A stretch of 62,790 nt of DNA. Origin: Rhodanobacter lindaniclasticus. GTDB taxonomy: Bacteria > Pseudomonadota > Gammaproteobacteria > Xanthomonadales > Rhodanobacteraceae. The stretch is from contig NZ_MWIO01000019.1 in assembly GCF_004799035.1 (NCBI RefSeq), positions 1 to 62,790 on the forward strand. Reading direction: 5' to 3'. Below the pieces are notes generated by a model, which saw only the letters and a list, made by a program, of their open reading frames with translations, was not told the origin of the DNA and ran no database searches. Numbering within the stretch: the stretch's first letter is position 1; every line of letters starts with the position of its first letter. Both the position numbers and the translations under genes were made by a program. Shown here in pieces: positions 1 to 8,284 of this stretch.

Positions 1-4
1 TAAA

Positions 5-388
5 TCTTCCGCTTGCTCCGCGTGCGACATCAAGACAGCGCGATGTGGCGCGGCCTGCTGGACGAGGCAAAGCAGCGCGCCGAGCCCGGCGTGGGCGCGC
101 TACGTCCGTGCATCGTCGGCAGCGACGCCGACCCGCGCATGGCGAAGACGGCCAACCGCATCGCGCAGTCGGCGGGCGGGGCGGGATTCGTCACCCTGGA
201 CAAGCAGGGGATGGCGCCCGCCGCCTGCGCGTTGCGTTTGGCCGTCTGCACCATGCGCGGGTCGGCGTCGCTGCCGAAGAAGCACGGACGCAGCGCGCGC
301 AGGCCGGTCTCGGCGCGCTGCTTTGCCTCGTCCAGCAGGCCGCGCCACAGCGCGATGTCGTGCTGCTGCCAGCCGAGGAAGCCGAAGT
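5..388. repeat. Imperfect fold-back inverted repeat at the window edge (rlmL fragment)
   Basis: Bases about 5-178 on the plus strand repeat, with many substitutions and small indels, the sequence read on the minus strand from about 388 back to 215. Both carry the same part of rlmL (residues like LLDEAKQRAE, GSDADPRM). The bases between the arms (about 179-213) read on the plus strand as AGFVTLDKQ, the natural continuation of the RlmL methyltransferase domain, so the plus strand holds the sense copy and the sequence then turns back on itself near 213. The left arm is clearly the degraded one. Inference: a hairpin or fold-back read artefact at a contig end, not a natural palindrome. Confidence 0.85.
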
Positions 389-1064
389 ATTCGCGGCGCA
401 GGCCGGGCGCCACGTCGGCGGCCATCAGCGCGCCTTCGATCAGCAAGGTGCCGGAACCGCACATCGGATCGAGCAGCGCGCCGCCAGCTGCGTAGACCTC
501 GGGCCAGCGCGCGCGCAGCAGCATGGCGGCGGCAAGGTTTTCCTTCAGTGGCGCCTCGCCCTGTTCCTCGCGCCAGCCGCGGCGATGCAGCGGTGAACCT
601 GCGAGATCAAGCGACACGGTGGCGCGGTCGCGACGCAGGCGCAGATTGATGCGGATGTCCGGCTCGTCGGTGTCGATGTCCGGGCGCGAGCCGTCGCGCT
701 GACGGAACTGGTCGACCACCGCATCCTTGGTGCGCAGGCCGATGAACTGGCTGTGGTTGAGCTTGCTCAGCGCGGTGCCGGCGTCTACCGCGAAGGTGGC
801 ATGCGCGGCCAGGTGACGGCTCCAGTCGATATCCTGCACGCCGCGATACAGCGCATCGTCGTCGGCCGCGTCGAACTCGGCCAGCGGCAGCAGGATGCGG
901 CTGGCCAGGCGCGACCACAGGCAGGCGCGGTAGGCGGTTTCCAGGGTGCCGGAAAAGTGCGCGCCGGCCAGCGCCTCGCGCACGTCGAGCGCGCCGAGCG
1001 CGACCAGTTCGTCACGCAGCAGGTATTCCATGCCTTTCGGGCAGGTGGCGAAGTAGTGGTTCAT
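213..1064 (-). CDS. rlmL: 23S rRNA (guanine-N2) methyltransferase RlmL, N-terminal part, truncated by the window edge
   Basis: About 284 residues of the THUMP plus Rossmann methyltransferase region of RlmL, the enzyme that makes m2G2445 in 23S rRNA; in many gammaproteobacteria it is fused to RlmK. The N-terminus MNHYFATCPKGMEYLLRDEL, the central stretch LDLAGSPLHRRGW, the SAM-site motif LLDPMCGSGTLLIEGA and GSDADPRM follow E. coli RlmL closely. The start at 1064 overlaps the stop of the upstream hydrolase gene as ATGA, suggesting translational coupling. The frame breaks into the fold-back repeat near 213, so the missing rest (catalytic NPPY-type motif and any RlmK half) reflects the sequence end rather than a pseudogene. 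Confidence 0.9.
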
Positions 1065-1588
1065 GCAGCGACGGCCAGTTGATCGAGCATGCTGCGGAAT
1101 TGCGTCGCGATCATGTCCATGCTGGAACCCAGCCGGTGGTCGTCGTCCAGCACAAGCAGCGGCAGCCGGCGCTTCGCGGCGAACGCCTGCACGCCGGCCA
1201 GCGGGCACACCTCGTCGCGCCAGCCGTGGATCAGCATCGTCGGCACCCCGGGACGCAGGTCGAACGCCCGCGCGTACCCCGGGATTTCGCTGGGCGTGGC
1301 GAGCAGCAACAGCCCGGCGACCGGCACGTCCAGCGAGACCAACCCGGAGACGAAGGCGCCCATGCTGGAGCCGACCAGCAGCGGCGGCGCCTCCAGCGAT
1401 TCGATGGTGGCGCGCAGACGCGCGATCCGCGGCGCCACCGAGCCGGCATGGCCACGCGCGTCGTCGCTGCGGTAATCCGGCCGCTGCGTTTGCCAGCCCA
1501 GCGCCTCGGCCTGCGCGGCCAGCGCGCTGACCTTGGTCGCCTCCGGCGCGGAGTCCGAGCCGTGCGAAAGAATGATCTGGCCGCGCAT
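1061..1588 (-). CDS. Small alpha/beta hydrolase (YqiA/UPF0227-like)
   Basis: A 175-residue single-domain alpha/beta hydrolase. It opens with MRGQIILSHGSDSAPEATK, has the nucleophile elbow GSSMGAF, an acidic position in HGWRDEVCP and a late histidine in LDDDHRLGS, giving a plausible Ser-Asp-His triad. There is no signal peptide, so it is cytoplasmic. The ATG at 1588 was chosen because a GGAG lies about 7 bases upstream; earlier in-frame ATGs at 1627 and 1690 lack one and would run into the divergent amidase gene. Its stop overlaps the rlmL start. The substrate cannot be told; small esterases of this size are usually annotated only as hydrolases. Confidence 0.8.
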   Translation of the reverse strand: MRGQIILSHGSDSAPEATKVSALAAQAEALGWQTQRPDYRSDDARGHAGSVAPRIARLRATIESLEAPPLLVGSSMGAFVSGLVSLDVPVAGLLLLATPSEIPGYARAFDLRPGVPTMLIHGWRDEVCPLAGVQAFAAKRRLPLLVLDDDHRLGSSMDMIATQFRSMLDQLAVAA

Positions 1589-1676
1589 GGCGGTCTCCAC
1601 GAAAGGCGCCGAAAGCAAGGCGTGCATGGTAACAGGCGCCGTTTCCGCCCCGCCCGCCGCGTGCGAGACTTGGTCG

Positions 1677-2231
1677 ATGCCCCTGACCATCCGCCACCTG
1701 CCGCTGCCCTACGTCGACCTGCTGCCCGAGCGCCCGGCCGAGGCGGTCGAGCTGGTGGTGATCCACTGCACCGAACTGCCCGACCTGGCCATGGCGCGCG
1801 AATACGGCGAACGCGTGCTGCACGCCAGCGGCACCGGCAACAGCGGCCACTACTACATCGACCGCGACGGCACGGTCCTGCGTTATGTGCCAGGCACCCG
1901 CATCGCCCATCACGTGCGCGGGCACAATCCGAATTCCATCGGCATCGAGCTGGTGAACACGGGCCGCTACCCCGACTGGTTCGACACGCGTCGCCAGGTC
2001 ATGACCGAGCCCTATCCCGTCGCGCAGGTCGATGCCCTGCTCGCCCTGCTGGCGCAGCTGCGCGACGAGTTTCCCAAGCTGCACCAGATCGCCGGTCATG
2101 AAGACCTGGACACCGACATGATCCCGGCCAGCGACGATCCCGCGCGGCAGGTCCGCCGCAAGCTCGACCCCGGCGTGCGCTTTCCGTGGGATGCCATCGT
2201 GCCGGCCTGCGGCCTGCAACGGCTGCGCTAG
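1677..2231 (+). CDS. N-acetylmuramoyl-L-alanine amidase, AmpD-like (Amidase_2)
   Basis: A 184-residue zinc amidase of the Amidase_2/AmpD family, which cleaves the bond between N-acetylmuramic acid and L-alanine in peptidoglycan fragments. Likely zinc ligands are the His in VVIHCTEL (residue 30), the His in IAGHEDLD and the Asp in DPGVRFPW; HYYIDRDGTV and NSIGIELVNTG are the usual core strands. No signal peptide is visible, fitting cytoplasmic cell-wall recycling, but whether it is the true AmpD or a paralogue cannot be decided. It is divergent from the hydrolase/rlmL pair. The start is set where homology to the family begins; no strong ribosome site precedes it. Confidence 0.85.
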   Translation: MPLTIRHLPLPYVDLLPERPAEAVELVVIHCTELPDLAMAREYGERVLHASGTGNSGHYYIDRDGTVLRYVPGTRIAHHVRGHNPNSIGIELVNTGRYPDWFDTRRQVMTEPYPVAQVDALLALLAQLRDEFPKLHQIAGHEDLDTDMIPASDDPARQVRRKLDPGVRFPWDAIVPACGLQRLR

Positions 2232-2261
2232 ACTGCAGACCTGTCTCCCCCGGCCCGCGCC

Positions 2262-3098
2262 ATGTCGGAGTTCACCGTCCAGCCGCTGCTGCAAACGCCG
2301 CTCGTCGCGGCGCACGACGTGCACTGCCGCGGCGAGTGCCGTCATCGCAGCGCGGAGGAATGCGCGACCGCGACGCACCTGGTGTTTCCGTATCGCGGCC
2401 TGTTCCTGCGCCACGTCGGCAGCACGCAGTCGGTGGCCGATGCCAACCACGTGCTGCTGTTCAATGCGGCCCAGGACTACCAGGTCAGCCATCCGGCGAG
2501 CGGCGGCGATGCCTGCCTGTCGCTGTCGATCTCGCAGCCGCTGCTGCGCGAGCTGGCGCCGGCGGAACTGCTGCAGCGTCGCGACGAACCGGTATTCCAC
2601 GCCCAGTCGCTGCGCATCGACGAACGCGCCCAGGTGCTGGTGGCCTTGCTGCGGCACAGCCTGGGCCACGGCAGCATCGAGCCGCTGGAGGCCGAGAGCC
2701 TGGCGCTGACCCTGGTCTGCCGCAGCCTCGGCCCGCGCACCACCCACGCGCCCGGCGCCACCCGCGCACGCCAGCGGCTGGTGGACCGGGCCAAGCTGCT
2801 GCTGGCCAGCGACCTCACCCGACGCTGGACGCTGGCGGAGATCGCGGCGGAGATCGGCGGCTCGCCGGTCTATCTCACCCAGGCTTTCCAGCAGGTCGAA
2901 GGCATGCCGCTGTACCGCTATCACCTGCGCCTGCGGCTGGCGCATGCGCTGGACCGGATCGCCGATTGCGAGGATGTCGCCGCGCTGGCGCTGGACCTGG
3001 GCTTCTCCAGCCACAGCCACTTCAGCGCCGCCTTCCGCCAAGCCTACGGCCGCACCCCCAGCGCGTTCCGCCAGGCCGCCCTGACCTGCGCATCGTGA
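2262..3098 (+). CDS. AraC-family transcriptional regulator
   Basis: A 278-residue protein with an AraC-type double helix-turn-helix at the C-terminus (about residues 175-272): WTLAEIAAEIGGSPVYLTQ is the first HTH and LALDLGFSSHSHFSAAFR the second, with the typical ending GRTPSAFRQ. The N-terminal ~150 residues form a cupin-like sensor region (HLVFPYRGLFLRHVG) of unknown ligand. It follows the amidase by 30 bases and precedes a small Cys-rich gene, so its target is not evident from context. Start at MSEFTVQP. Confidence 0.88.
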   Translation: MSEFTVQPLLQTPLVAAHDVHCRGECRHRSAEECATATHLVFPYRGLFLRHVGSTQSVADANHVLLFNAAQDYQVSHPASGGDACLSLSISQPLLRELAPAELLQRRDEPVFHAQSLRIDERAQVLVALLRHSLGHGSIEPLEAESLALTLVCRSLGPRTTHAPGATRARQRLVDRAKLLLASDLTRRWTLAEIAAEIGGSPVYLTQAFQQVEGMPLYRYHLRLRLAHALDRIADCEDVAALALDLGFSSHSHFSAAFRQAYGRTPSAFRQAALTCAS

Positions 3099-3182
3099 GT
3101 CGCTAAAGATCCTGACAGCCGCGCAATCCGCGGCGTGGTCTCCTGTGCTTGCCCGATCCCGGGCAGCCCACGGAGAACCCCC

Positions 3183-3320
3183 ATGAACGAGAAAACCTGC
3201 GCCGCCTGCGACTACCCGCTGGACGACAACGCGATCGAAGTGACCATCGGCGGCCGCACCGTCGAAGTGTGTTGCGAGGACTGCGCCCAGAAGCTGCGTG
3301 AGGCGGCAGCGCAGGCGTGA
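3183..3320 (+). CDS. Small four-cysteine zinc-ribbon-like protein
   Basis: A 45-residue protein with two CxxC pairs (CAACDYPL near the N-terminus, CCEDCAQKL near the C-terminus), very likely a zinc knuckle. A good ribosome site (GGAG, about 7 bases before the ATG) supports the start. No signal peptide. A strong hairpin lies just downstream. Function unknown; such TRASH-like miniature proteins are often metal sensors or accessory proteins, but nothing here shows which. Confidence 0.7.
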   Translation: MNEKTCAACDYPLDDNAIEVTIGGRTVEVCCEDCAQKLREAAAQA

Positions 3321-3343
3321 GCGGCGGAACCTTCTTCGCCTCC

Positions 3344-3378
3344 GATGACGGCGCCGGGCACGACCCGGCGCCGTCATC
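3344..3378. terminator. Perfect 15-bp stem-loop between the zinc-ribbon gene and the next gene
   Basis: Arms 3344-3358 and 3364-3378 are exact reverse complements with a 5-base loop. Only two T residues sit in the flanking bases, so it lacks the U-tract of a classic intrinsic terminator; it may still end transcription or protect the 3' end of the small upstream mRNA. Confidence 0.5.
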
Positions 3379-3441
3379 CTGTCCGGGGGAACGCCCCCTC
3401 GCGATGGCCGACAAGGCCCGCAAATCCGGGAGAACGACCCC

Positions 3442-4476
3442 ATGACTACCCATCGCATCGCCGTGTACGGCGCCTACGGCCATACCGGCCGCTTCGTGCT
3501 GGACGAGCTTCGCCGGCGCGGCTTCGTGCCGGTCGCCTGCGGCCGCGACGCGGCCAGACTGCAGCAACTGGCCGCGGCCACCGGCGTGGAAGTGCACGCG
3601 GCATCCGTCGACGATCCCGCGGCATTGGACGCCGCCTTCGCCGGCACCGCCGCCGTGCTGCATTGCGCCGGCCCCTTTCTCGACACCGCCGTGCCGGTGC
3701 TGGACGCCGCGTTGCGCGCACGCATCCATTATCTGGACGTGGCGGCGGAACAGCGCGCCGTGCTCGACACGTTCGCACGCGACGCGGCGGCGAAAGCAGC
3801 CGGCGTGACGGCGCTGCCGGCGATGGCGTTCTATGGTGGCCTCGCCGACCTGCTCGCCAGCGCCGCGCTCGCCGACGCCACCGAGGCCGATGCAGTGGAC
3901 ATCGCCGTGGCGCTCGACGGCTGGCATCCCACCCGCGGCACCCGCCTCACCGGCGAGCGCAATCATTACCCACGCACCTACATCGAGCATGGCCTCAACC
4001 GCACCGTGCCCGATCCCGCGCCGCTGCGCGAGACGGATTTCCCGGCCCCGTTCGGACGGCTGGAAACGGTGCTGCTGCCCTTGTCCGAAACCGTCGTGCT
4101 GCCGCACCACCTTGCCTGCCGGAACCTGCATTCGTGGATGAACCAGGCCCCGCTGCGCGACCTGCGCGATCCGTCCACGCCGGCACCGGTGGCCGCCGAC
4201 GACAGCGGACGATCCGCGCAACGCTTCGTGGTCGACGTGCGCGTACGCCAGGCCCAGCGCCACCTGCGCGCCACGGCCAGCGGCCGCGACATCTACGCGG
4301 TGACTGCGCCGCTGCTGGTGGAGGCGTTGCAGCGCATCCTGGACGGCCGCGTCAGCGGCGCCGGCGCGCTTGCCCCGGGCCAGGCTTTCGATGCCGGCGA
4401 GTTCCTGGCCGCGCTCGATCCCCAGCAGATCGCCGTCACCTTCGACCGCGGCGAGGCATCGGCGTCCGCGTGCTGA
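3442..4476 (+). CDS. Saccharopine dehydrogenase-like NAD(P)-binding protein
   Basis: A 344-residue Rossmann-fold protein of the saccharopine dehydrogenase / trans-acting enoyl reductase group. The N-terminus IAVYGAYGHTGRFVLDEL is a GxxGxxG-type dinucleotide site; AVLHCAGPFLDTAVPVL and YLDVAAEQ continue the pattern of this family. The ribosome site GGGAG precedes the ATG. The family is heterogeneous (lysine metabolism, lipid enoyl reduction, many unknowns), and the neighbours (zinc-ribbon protein, acyl-CoA thioesterase) do not settle a substrate. Confidence 0.78.
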   Translation: MTTHRIAVYGAYGHTGRFVLDELRRRGFVPVACGRDAARLQQLAAATGVEVHAASVDDPAALDAAFAGTAAVLHCAGPFLDTAVPVLDAALRARIHYLDVAAEQRAVLDTFARDAAAKAAGVTALPAMAFYGGLADLLASAALADATEADAVDIAVALDGWHPTRGTRLTGERNHYPRTYIEHGLNRTVPDPAPLRETDFPAPFGRLETVLLPLSETVVLPHHLACRNLHSWMNQAPLRDLRDPSTPAPVAADDSGRSAQRFVVDVRVRQAQRHLRATASGRDIYAVTAPLLVEALQRILDGRVSGAGALAPGQAFDAGEFLAALDPQQIAVTFDRGEASASAC

Positions 4477-4528
4477 GCGGGGATCGCGGGCGCCGCCGCT
4501 ATACTGGCGCCCCCTGCAAGGATCCCCC

Positions 4529-5410
4529 ATGAGCGAAGACCACGTCGCCGAACTCGTCGAACTGCTGCACCTCGAACAGCTGGAAGACAACCTGTTCCGC
4601 GGCCAGAGCCGCGACATCGGCACGCGTTTCGTGTTCGGCGGCCAGGTGCTGGGACAGGCCTTGTCGGCGGCGCAGCAGACGGTGGAGCCCTCGCGCGAGG
4701 CGCATTCGCTGCACGCCTATTTCCTGCGCGCCGGCGACATCCGCGCGCCGATCGTCTACAACGTGGAACGCACCCGCGACGGCGGCTCGTTTTCCTCGCG
4801 GCGGGTGGTGGCGATCCAGCACGGCCAGCCGATCCTCAACGGCTCGATCTCGTTCCAGCTCGCCGAGCACGGCGTGGAGCACCAGACCTCGATGCCCGAA
4901 GTGCCCGCGCCGGAAGACATCGAGCCGATGCATCCGCTGCCGGCCGACGAACTGGCGCGACTGCCGGTGAAGCTGCAGCGCTGGCTCGGCATCGACGGCC
5001 CGTTCGAGTTCCGCCAGGTGTGGCCGCGCGACGAGCTGCACCCGGTCAAGCGCCCGCCGATCCAGCACATCTGGTTCCGGCTCACCGCGCCGATCGACGA
5101 TTCGCCGATCCTGCATCGCGCGCTGCTGGCCTACGCGTCGGATTTCCACCTGATCGGCACCGCCACCTTGCCGCATGGCATCTCCTACATGACGCAGAAC
5201 GTGCAGATGGCCAGCCTCGACCACGCGCTGTGGTTCCATCGCCCTTTCCGCGTCGACGAATGGTTGCTGTATTCGTTCGACAGCCCCACCGCCCAGGGCG
5301 GGCGCGGCCTGGCGCGCGGGCAGATCTTCAACCGTGACGGCGTCCTGGTCGCCTCCAGCGCGCAGGAAGGGCTGATCCGCGTGCGCAACGGTGTGGCCGG
5401 CGGCGACTGA
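4529..5410 (+). CDS. tesB: Acyl-CoA thioesterase II
   Basis: A 293-residue double-hotdog thioesterase hydrolysing medium- and long-chain acyl-CoA to fatty acid and CoA; length fits E. coli TesB (286). Conserved blocks are FRGQSRDIGTRFVFGGQVLG at the N-terminus, HSLHAYFLRAG, and in the second hotdog YASDFHL (catalytic Asp), SLDHALWFHRPFR and GLARGQIFNRDG (catalytic Gln region). AAGGA stands before the ATG at 4529; the frame is open further upstream but that part overlaps the previous gene. Cytoplasmic. Confidence 0.93.
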   Translation: MSEDHVAELVELLHLEQLEDNLFRGQSRDIGTRFVFGGQVLGQALSAAQQTVEPSREAHSLHAYFLRAGDIRAPIVYNVERTRDGGSFSSRRVVAIQHGQPILNGSISFQLAEHGVEHQTSMPEVPAPEDIEPMHPLPADELARLPVKLQRWLGIDGPFEFRQVWPRDELHPVKRPPIQHIWFRLTAPIDDSPILHRALLAYASDFHLIGTATLPHGISYMTQNVQMASLDHALWFHRPFRVDEWLLYSFDSPTAQGGRGLARGQIFNRDGVLVASSAQEGLIRVRNGVAGGD

Positions 5411-5446
5411 ACACCCGGTTCAAGGCTGTTCGCGTAAACTGGCTGC

Positions 5447-5839
5447 ATGCGCCAGATCTATACCTCCCCCCGCCAGGAAAACATCGATTCGGTGGTCGCG
5501 CTGATGGCCGAGCACGGCATCCGGGCGACGGTGTCCAACCGCTCCAACTACAACCGCCAGAGCTGGCAGCGGCACAGCTACTCCCCGCGCCGGCAGGACC
5601 GCAGCCGCTGGCCGCAGGTGTGGATCACCCACGCCGACGATTACAGCAAGGCGCGCGAGTTGCTGATGGGACTTGGCATCGAGCCGGTGGTCCGCCACGG
5701 CGAGGAACTGGCCGCCGCACGCAACGCCTCGCCGCTGGAACGCCGCGCCCGCGTCGCCACACGCGTGCGCCGCGTGCTGCTGCTGGCGGTGCTGGTGGTG
5801 TTCACGGTGCAGATGCTGCATTACCTGCGCGTGTTCTGA
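5447..5839 (+). CDS. DUF2007-like protein with a C-terminal membrane anchor
   Basis: A 130-residue protein. The N-terminal ~85 residues (MRQIYTSPRQENIDSVVALM to about residue 85) resemble the DUF2007 alpha/beta fold, called in some annotations a putative signal-transducing or pathogenicity-like protein in xanthomonads. After a basic linker (RRARVATRVRRV) one hydrophobic helix, VLLLAVLVVFTVQMLHYL, closes the protein, predicting an inner-membrane tail anchor with the domain in the cytoplasm. Function unknown. It lies between tesB and bpt on the same strand with short gaps, so it may be cotranscribed. Confidence 0.7.
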   Translation: MRQIYTSPRQENIDSVVALMAEHGIRATVSNRSNYNRQSWQRHSYSPRRQDRSRWPQVWITHADDYSKARELLMGLGIEPVVRHGEELAAARNASPLERRARVATRVRRVLLLAVLVVFTVQMLHYLRVF

Positions 5840-5889
5840 CCCGGGGCGTTCGCTGGAACGGCGCCACGACACCGGCATAGAATCGGCCC

Positions 5890-6597
5890 ATGCGCCGCTC
5901 CGATCCCGTCCGCCTGTTCCAGACCCTGCCGCACGCCTGCGGCTACTACGCCGAGCGCACCGCGCAGAACCTGGTGCTGGACCCGGCCGCGCCGCAACTG
6001 GATCAGCTGTACGGCCCCGCGCTGGAGCGCGGCTTCCGCCGCGCCGGCGGCCACCTCTACTATCCGCACTGCCCGCAGTGCCGCGCCTGCACACCGTGCC
6101 GCATCGACGTGGAGCACTTCCAGCCGGATCGCGCGCAGAAGCGCTGCCTGAAGCGCAACGCCGACCTGACGATCGTCGAGTGCATGCCCGGCTACAACCG
6201 CGAGCGCCACGCGCTGTACGAACGCTACCTGCGCACGCGTCATCCCGGGGGCGGCATGGACGATGCCGACGCCAGTGACTTCCGCCGCTTCCTCACCGCG
6301 CCATGGAGCCCCACGCTGTTCCTCGAGCTGCGCCTGGGCACGCACCTGCTGGCGGTGGCGGTGACCGACGTGTGCGTCAACGGGATCTCCGCCGTCTACA
6401 CGTTCTACGACCCTGCCGAGACCGCGCGCAGCCTGGGCACCTGCGCGATCCTGCAGCAGATCGAACTGGCCCGCCGCCGCGGCATGCCCTGGCTGTACCT
6501 GGGCTTCTGGATCGACGGCCACCCGAAGATGGATTACAAACGCCGCTTCAAGCCGCTGCAGGTGCGCGGCGCCGATGGCTGGCGCGAACTGGCGTAG
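5890..6597 (+). CDS. bpt: Aspartate/glutamate leucyl-tRNA-protein transferase
   Basis: A 235-residue bacterial homologue of eukaryotic Ate1. Bpt adds leucine from Leu-tRNA to N-terminal Asp or Glu, creating N-degrons for ClpS/ClpAP. The N-terminal ATE domain carries the cysteine cluster YYPHCPQCRACTPCR (about residues 55-70) and the C-terminal GNAT-like domain has GISAVYTFYDP, SLGTCAILQQI and WIDGHPKMDYKRRF. Length is normal for Bpt. The stop codon TAG lies inside the first arm of a palindromic repeat. Confidence 0.93.
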   Translation: MRRSDPVRLFQTLPHACGYYAERTAQNLVLDPAAPQLDQLYGPALERGFRRAGGHLYYPHCPQCRACTPCRIDVEHFQPDRAQKRCLKRNADLTIVECMPGYNRERHALYERYLRTRHPGGGMDDADASDFRRFLTAPWSPTLFLELRLGTHLLAVAVTDVCVNGISAVYTFYDPAETARSLGTCAILQQIELARRRGMPWLYLGFWIDGHPKMDYKRRFKPLQVRGADGWRELA

Positions 6598-6661
6598 GGC
6601 GGGCACTGCCCGCCGCTCCTGGCGGACACGTTGAAAAGCCGGCGGGCAGTGCCCGCCCTAC
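6594..6661. repeat. REP-like inverted repeat, GTAGGGCGGGC family
   Basis: Two exact 21-base arms (6594-6614 and 6641-6661) beginning GTAGGGCGGGCACTGCCC, separated by 26 bases. A second member with one base change sits at 38972-39043. The bpt stop codon is in the left arm, so the element also provides the 3' structure of the bpt mRNA. Paired, outward-facing repeats of this kind are typical of extragenic palindromic elements in xanthomonads and pseudomonads. Confidence 0.9.
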
Positions 6662-6703
6662 GGCGTCGGTGCCGGTTGCAGCGCGGACAGTCGCAGCGGG
6701 TGC

Positions 6704-8218
6704 CTACAACGGCGGGTTGCCGGCCTTCGGATACGGATAGAGCTTTTCCAGCGGCATCGAGATGCCGTCGTCACCGACCACGCGGCAATGGCTGCGGTCG
6801 AGCTGGCGCGGGTCCTCGACGCCGCAGCTGTGCGCGATGATGCCCACTTCGTGCATCACGTTCCTCGCGTAATGGGCGACCTTCTCGCTCTTGTCGGTGA
6901 CCACCAGGCCGCGCTGCAGCTTCGGGTTCTGCGTGGTGATGCCGGTGGGACAGGTGTTGCGGTTGCATTGCAGCGACTGGATGCAGCCCAGCGCCAGCAT
7001 GAAGCCCCGTGCCGAGTTGACGAAATCCGCGCCGGTCGACATCGCGCGCGCCACGTCGTAGGCGGTGATGCACTTGCCCGAGCAGATCACCTTGATGCGC
7101 TGGCGCAGGCCGCGCCGGATCAGCACGTTCAGCAATTCCGGCAGCGCCTCGTGCAGCGGCAGGCCGACGCCTTCCATCAGCGTCTGCGGCGCCGCGCCGG
7201 TGCCGCCTTCGGAGCCGTCGACGATGATGAAGTCGGGCGCGCTCTCGATGCCGCGCAACTCGACCTCGTCGCACAGCTGCTCGATCCAGTCCATGCCGCC
7301 GAACACCGCCTTGAAGCCGGTCGGCTTGCCGGTGAGCTCGCGGATGTGCGCAATCGCGTCCATCAGCTGCGGCACGTTGGCGATGTCCAGGTGGCGGTTC
7401 GGGCTTTGCGAATCCTCGCCGACCGGGATGCCGCGGATCGCCGCGATCTCCTCGGTGACCTTGGCGCCCGGCAGCAGCCCGCCCATGCCAGGCTTGGCGC
7501 CCTGGCCGAGCTTGATGCTGACCATCTTGACCTGCTGGTGCGCGCAGATCGCCAGCAGCTTGTCGTCGTCGAGCTTGCCGTCGCTGGTGCGCACGCCGTA
7601 CTTGGCGGTGCCGATCTCGAACACGATGTCGCAGCCGCCCTCCAGGTGATACGGCGCCAGCCCGCCCTCCCCGGTGTCCAGCCAGATGCCGGCCTTGGCC
7701 GCGCCGATCGACAGCGCGCGTACCGCCGGCGCCGACAGCGCACCGAAACTCATCGCCGAGATGTTGAAGAATGCTGCATGGTCATACGGCTCGCGCGCGT
7801 ACGGCCCGATGCGCACGGGCTTGGCATCCACATGGTGGTCGCCCAGCGCCGGAAACGGCGCGTTGACGAAGAACGGCACACCCTCGCCGCGCAGGTCGCG
7901 GGTGGAACCGAACGCATTGGTGTTCTCGGCATTCTTCGCGGCGCGGTAGACCCAGACGCGCTGCGCGCGGTTGAACGGCAGCTCCTCGCGATCGCTCGAA
8001 TACAGGTACTGGCGGAAGAACTCGCCCAGGTGCAGGAACCAGTAGCGGAAGTGGCCGATCACCGGGAAGTTGCGCAATACCGCGTTGGCGGTCTGGTTGC
8101 GGTCGATCACCCAGGTGGCCAGCGTCACCAGCACCGCCACCGCCAGCAACATCAGCGCCAGCAGCGCGAACGTCTCGACCAGCACCACCAGCCAATGCGA
8201 AAAACCCGTCGATTGCAT
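6704..8218 (-). CDS. FMN-binding glutamate synthase family protein, membrane-anchored
   Basis: 504 residues. An N-terminal hydrophobic segment (about residues 8-38, WLVVLVETFALLALMLLAVA) anchors a domain matching the alpha-subunit core of glutamate synthase: FNISAMSFGALSAPAVRAL, GTGEGGL-like DTGEGGLAPYH, IKLGQGAKPGMGGLLPG, SEGGTGAAP, and the cysteine group GCIQSLQCNRNTCPTGI for an iron-sulfur cluster. It lacks the glutaminase and central domains of GltB, so it is not the standard enzyme; stand-alone homologues have no firmly assigned reaction. ATG at 8218 is preceded by GGGAGG. It follows purT on the minus strand with a 66-base gap. Confidence 0.85.
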   Translation of the reverse strand: MQSTGFSHWLVVLVETFALLALMLLAVAVLVTLATWVIDRNQTANAVLRNFPVIGHFRYWFLHLGEFFRQYLYSSDREELPFNRAQRVWVYRAAKNAENTNAFGSTRDLRGEGVPFFVNAPFPALGDHHVDAKPVRIGPYAREPYDHAAFFNISAMSFGALSAPAVRALSIGAAKAGIWLDTGEGGLAPYHLEGGCDIVFEIGTAKYGVRTSDGKLDDDKLLAICAHQQVKMVSIKLGQGAKPGMGGLLPGAKVTEEIAAIRGIPVGEDSQSPNRHLDIANVPQLMDAIAHIRELTGKPTGFKAVFGGMDWIEQLCDEVELRGIESAPDFIIVDGSEGGTGAAPQTLMEGVGLPLHEALPELLNVLIRRGLRQRIKVICSGKCITAYDVARAMSTGADFVNSARGFMLALGCIQSLQCNRNTCPTGITTQNPKLQRGLVVTDKSEKVAHYARNVMHEVGIIAHSCGVEDPRQLDRSHCRVVGDDGISMPLEKLYPYPKAGNPPL

Positions 8219-8284
8219 GCCGCCTCCCCGCCGCCATCCGATTCGATGCCGCAAGGGTAACCCAACGACGGTCCGCGGCTGCCC

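Noticed and set aside
30..3458. Very long minus-strand frame of over 1,100 codons covering several genes
   Set aside because: Only its last third encodes rlmL (from 1064). The rest is antisense to the AraC, amidase and other genes, with arginine/glycine/glutamine-rich composition typical of high-GC shadow frames.
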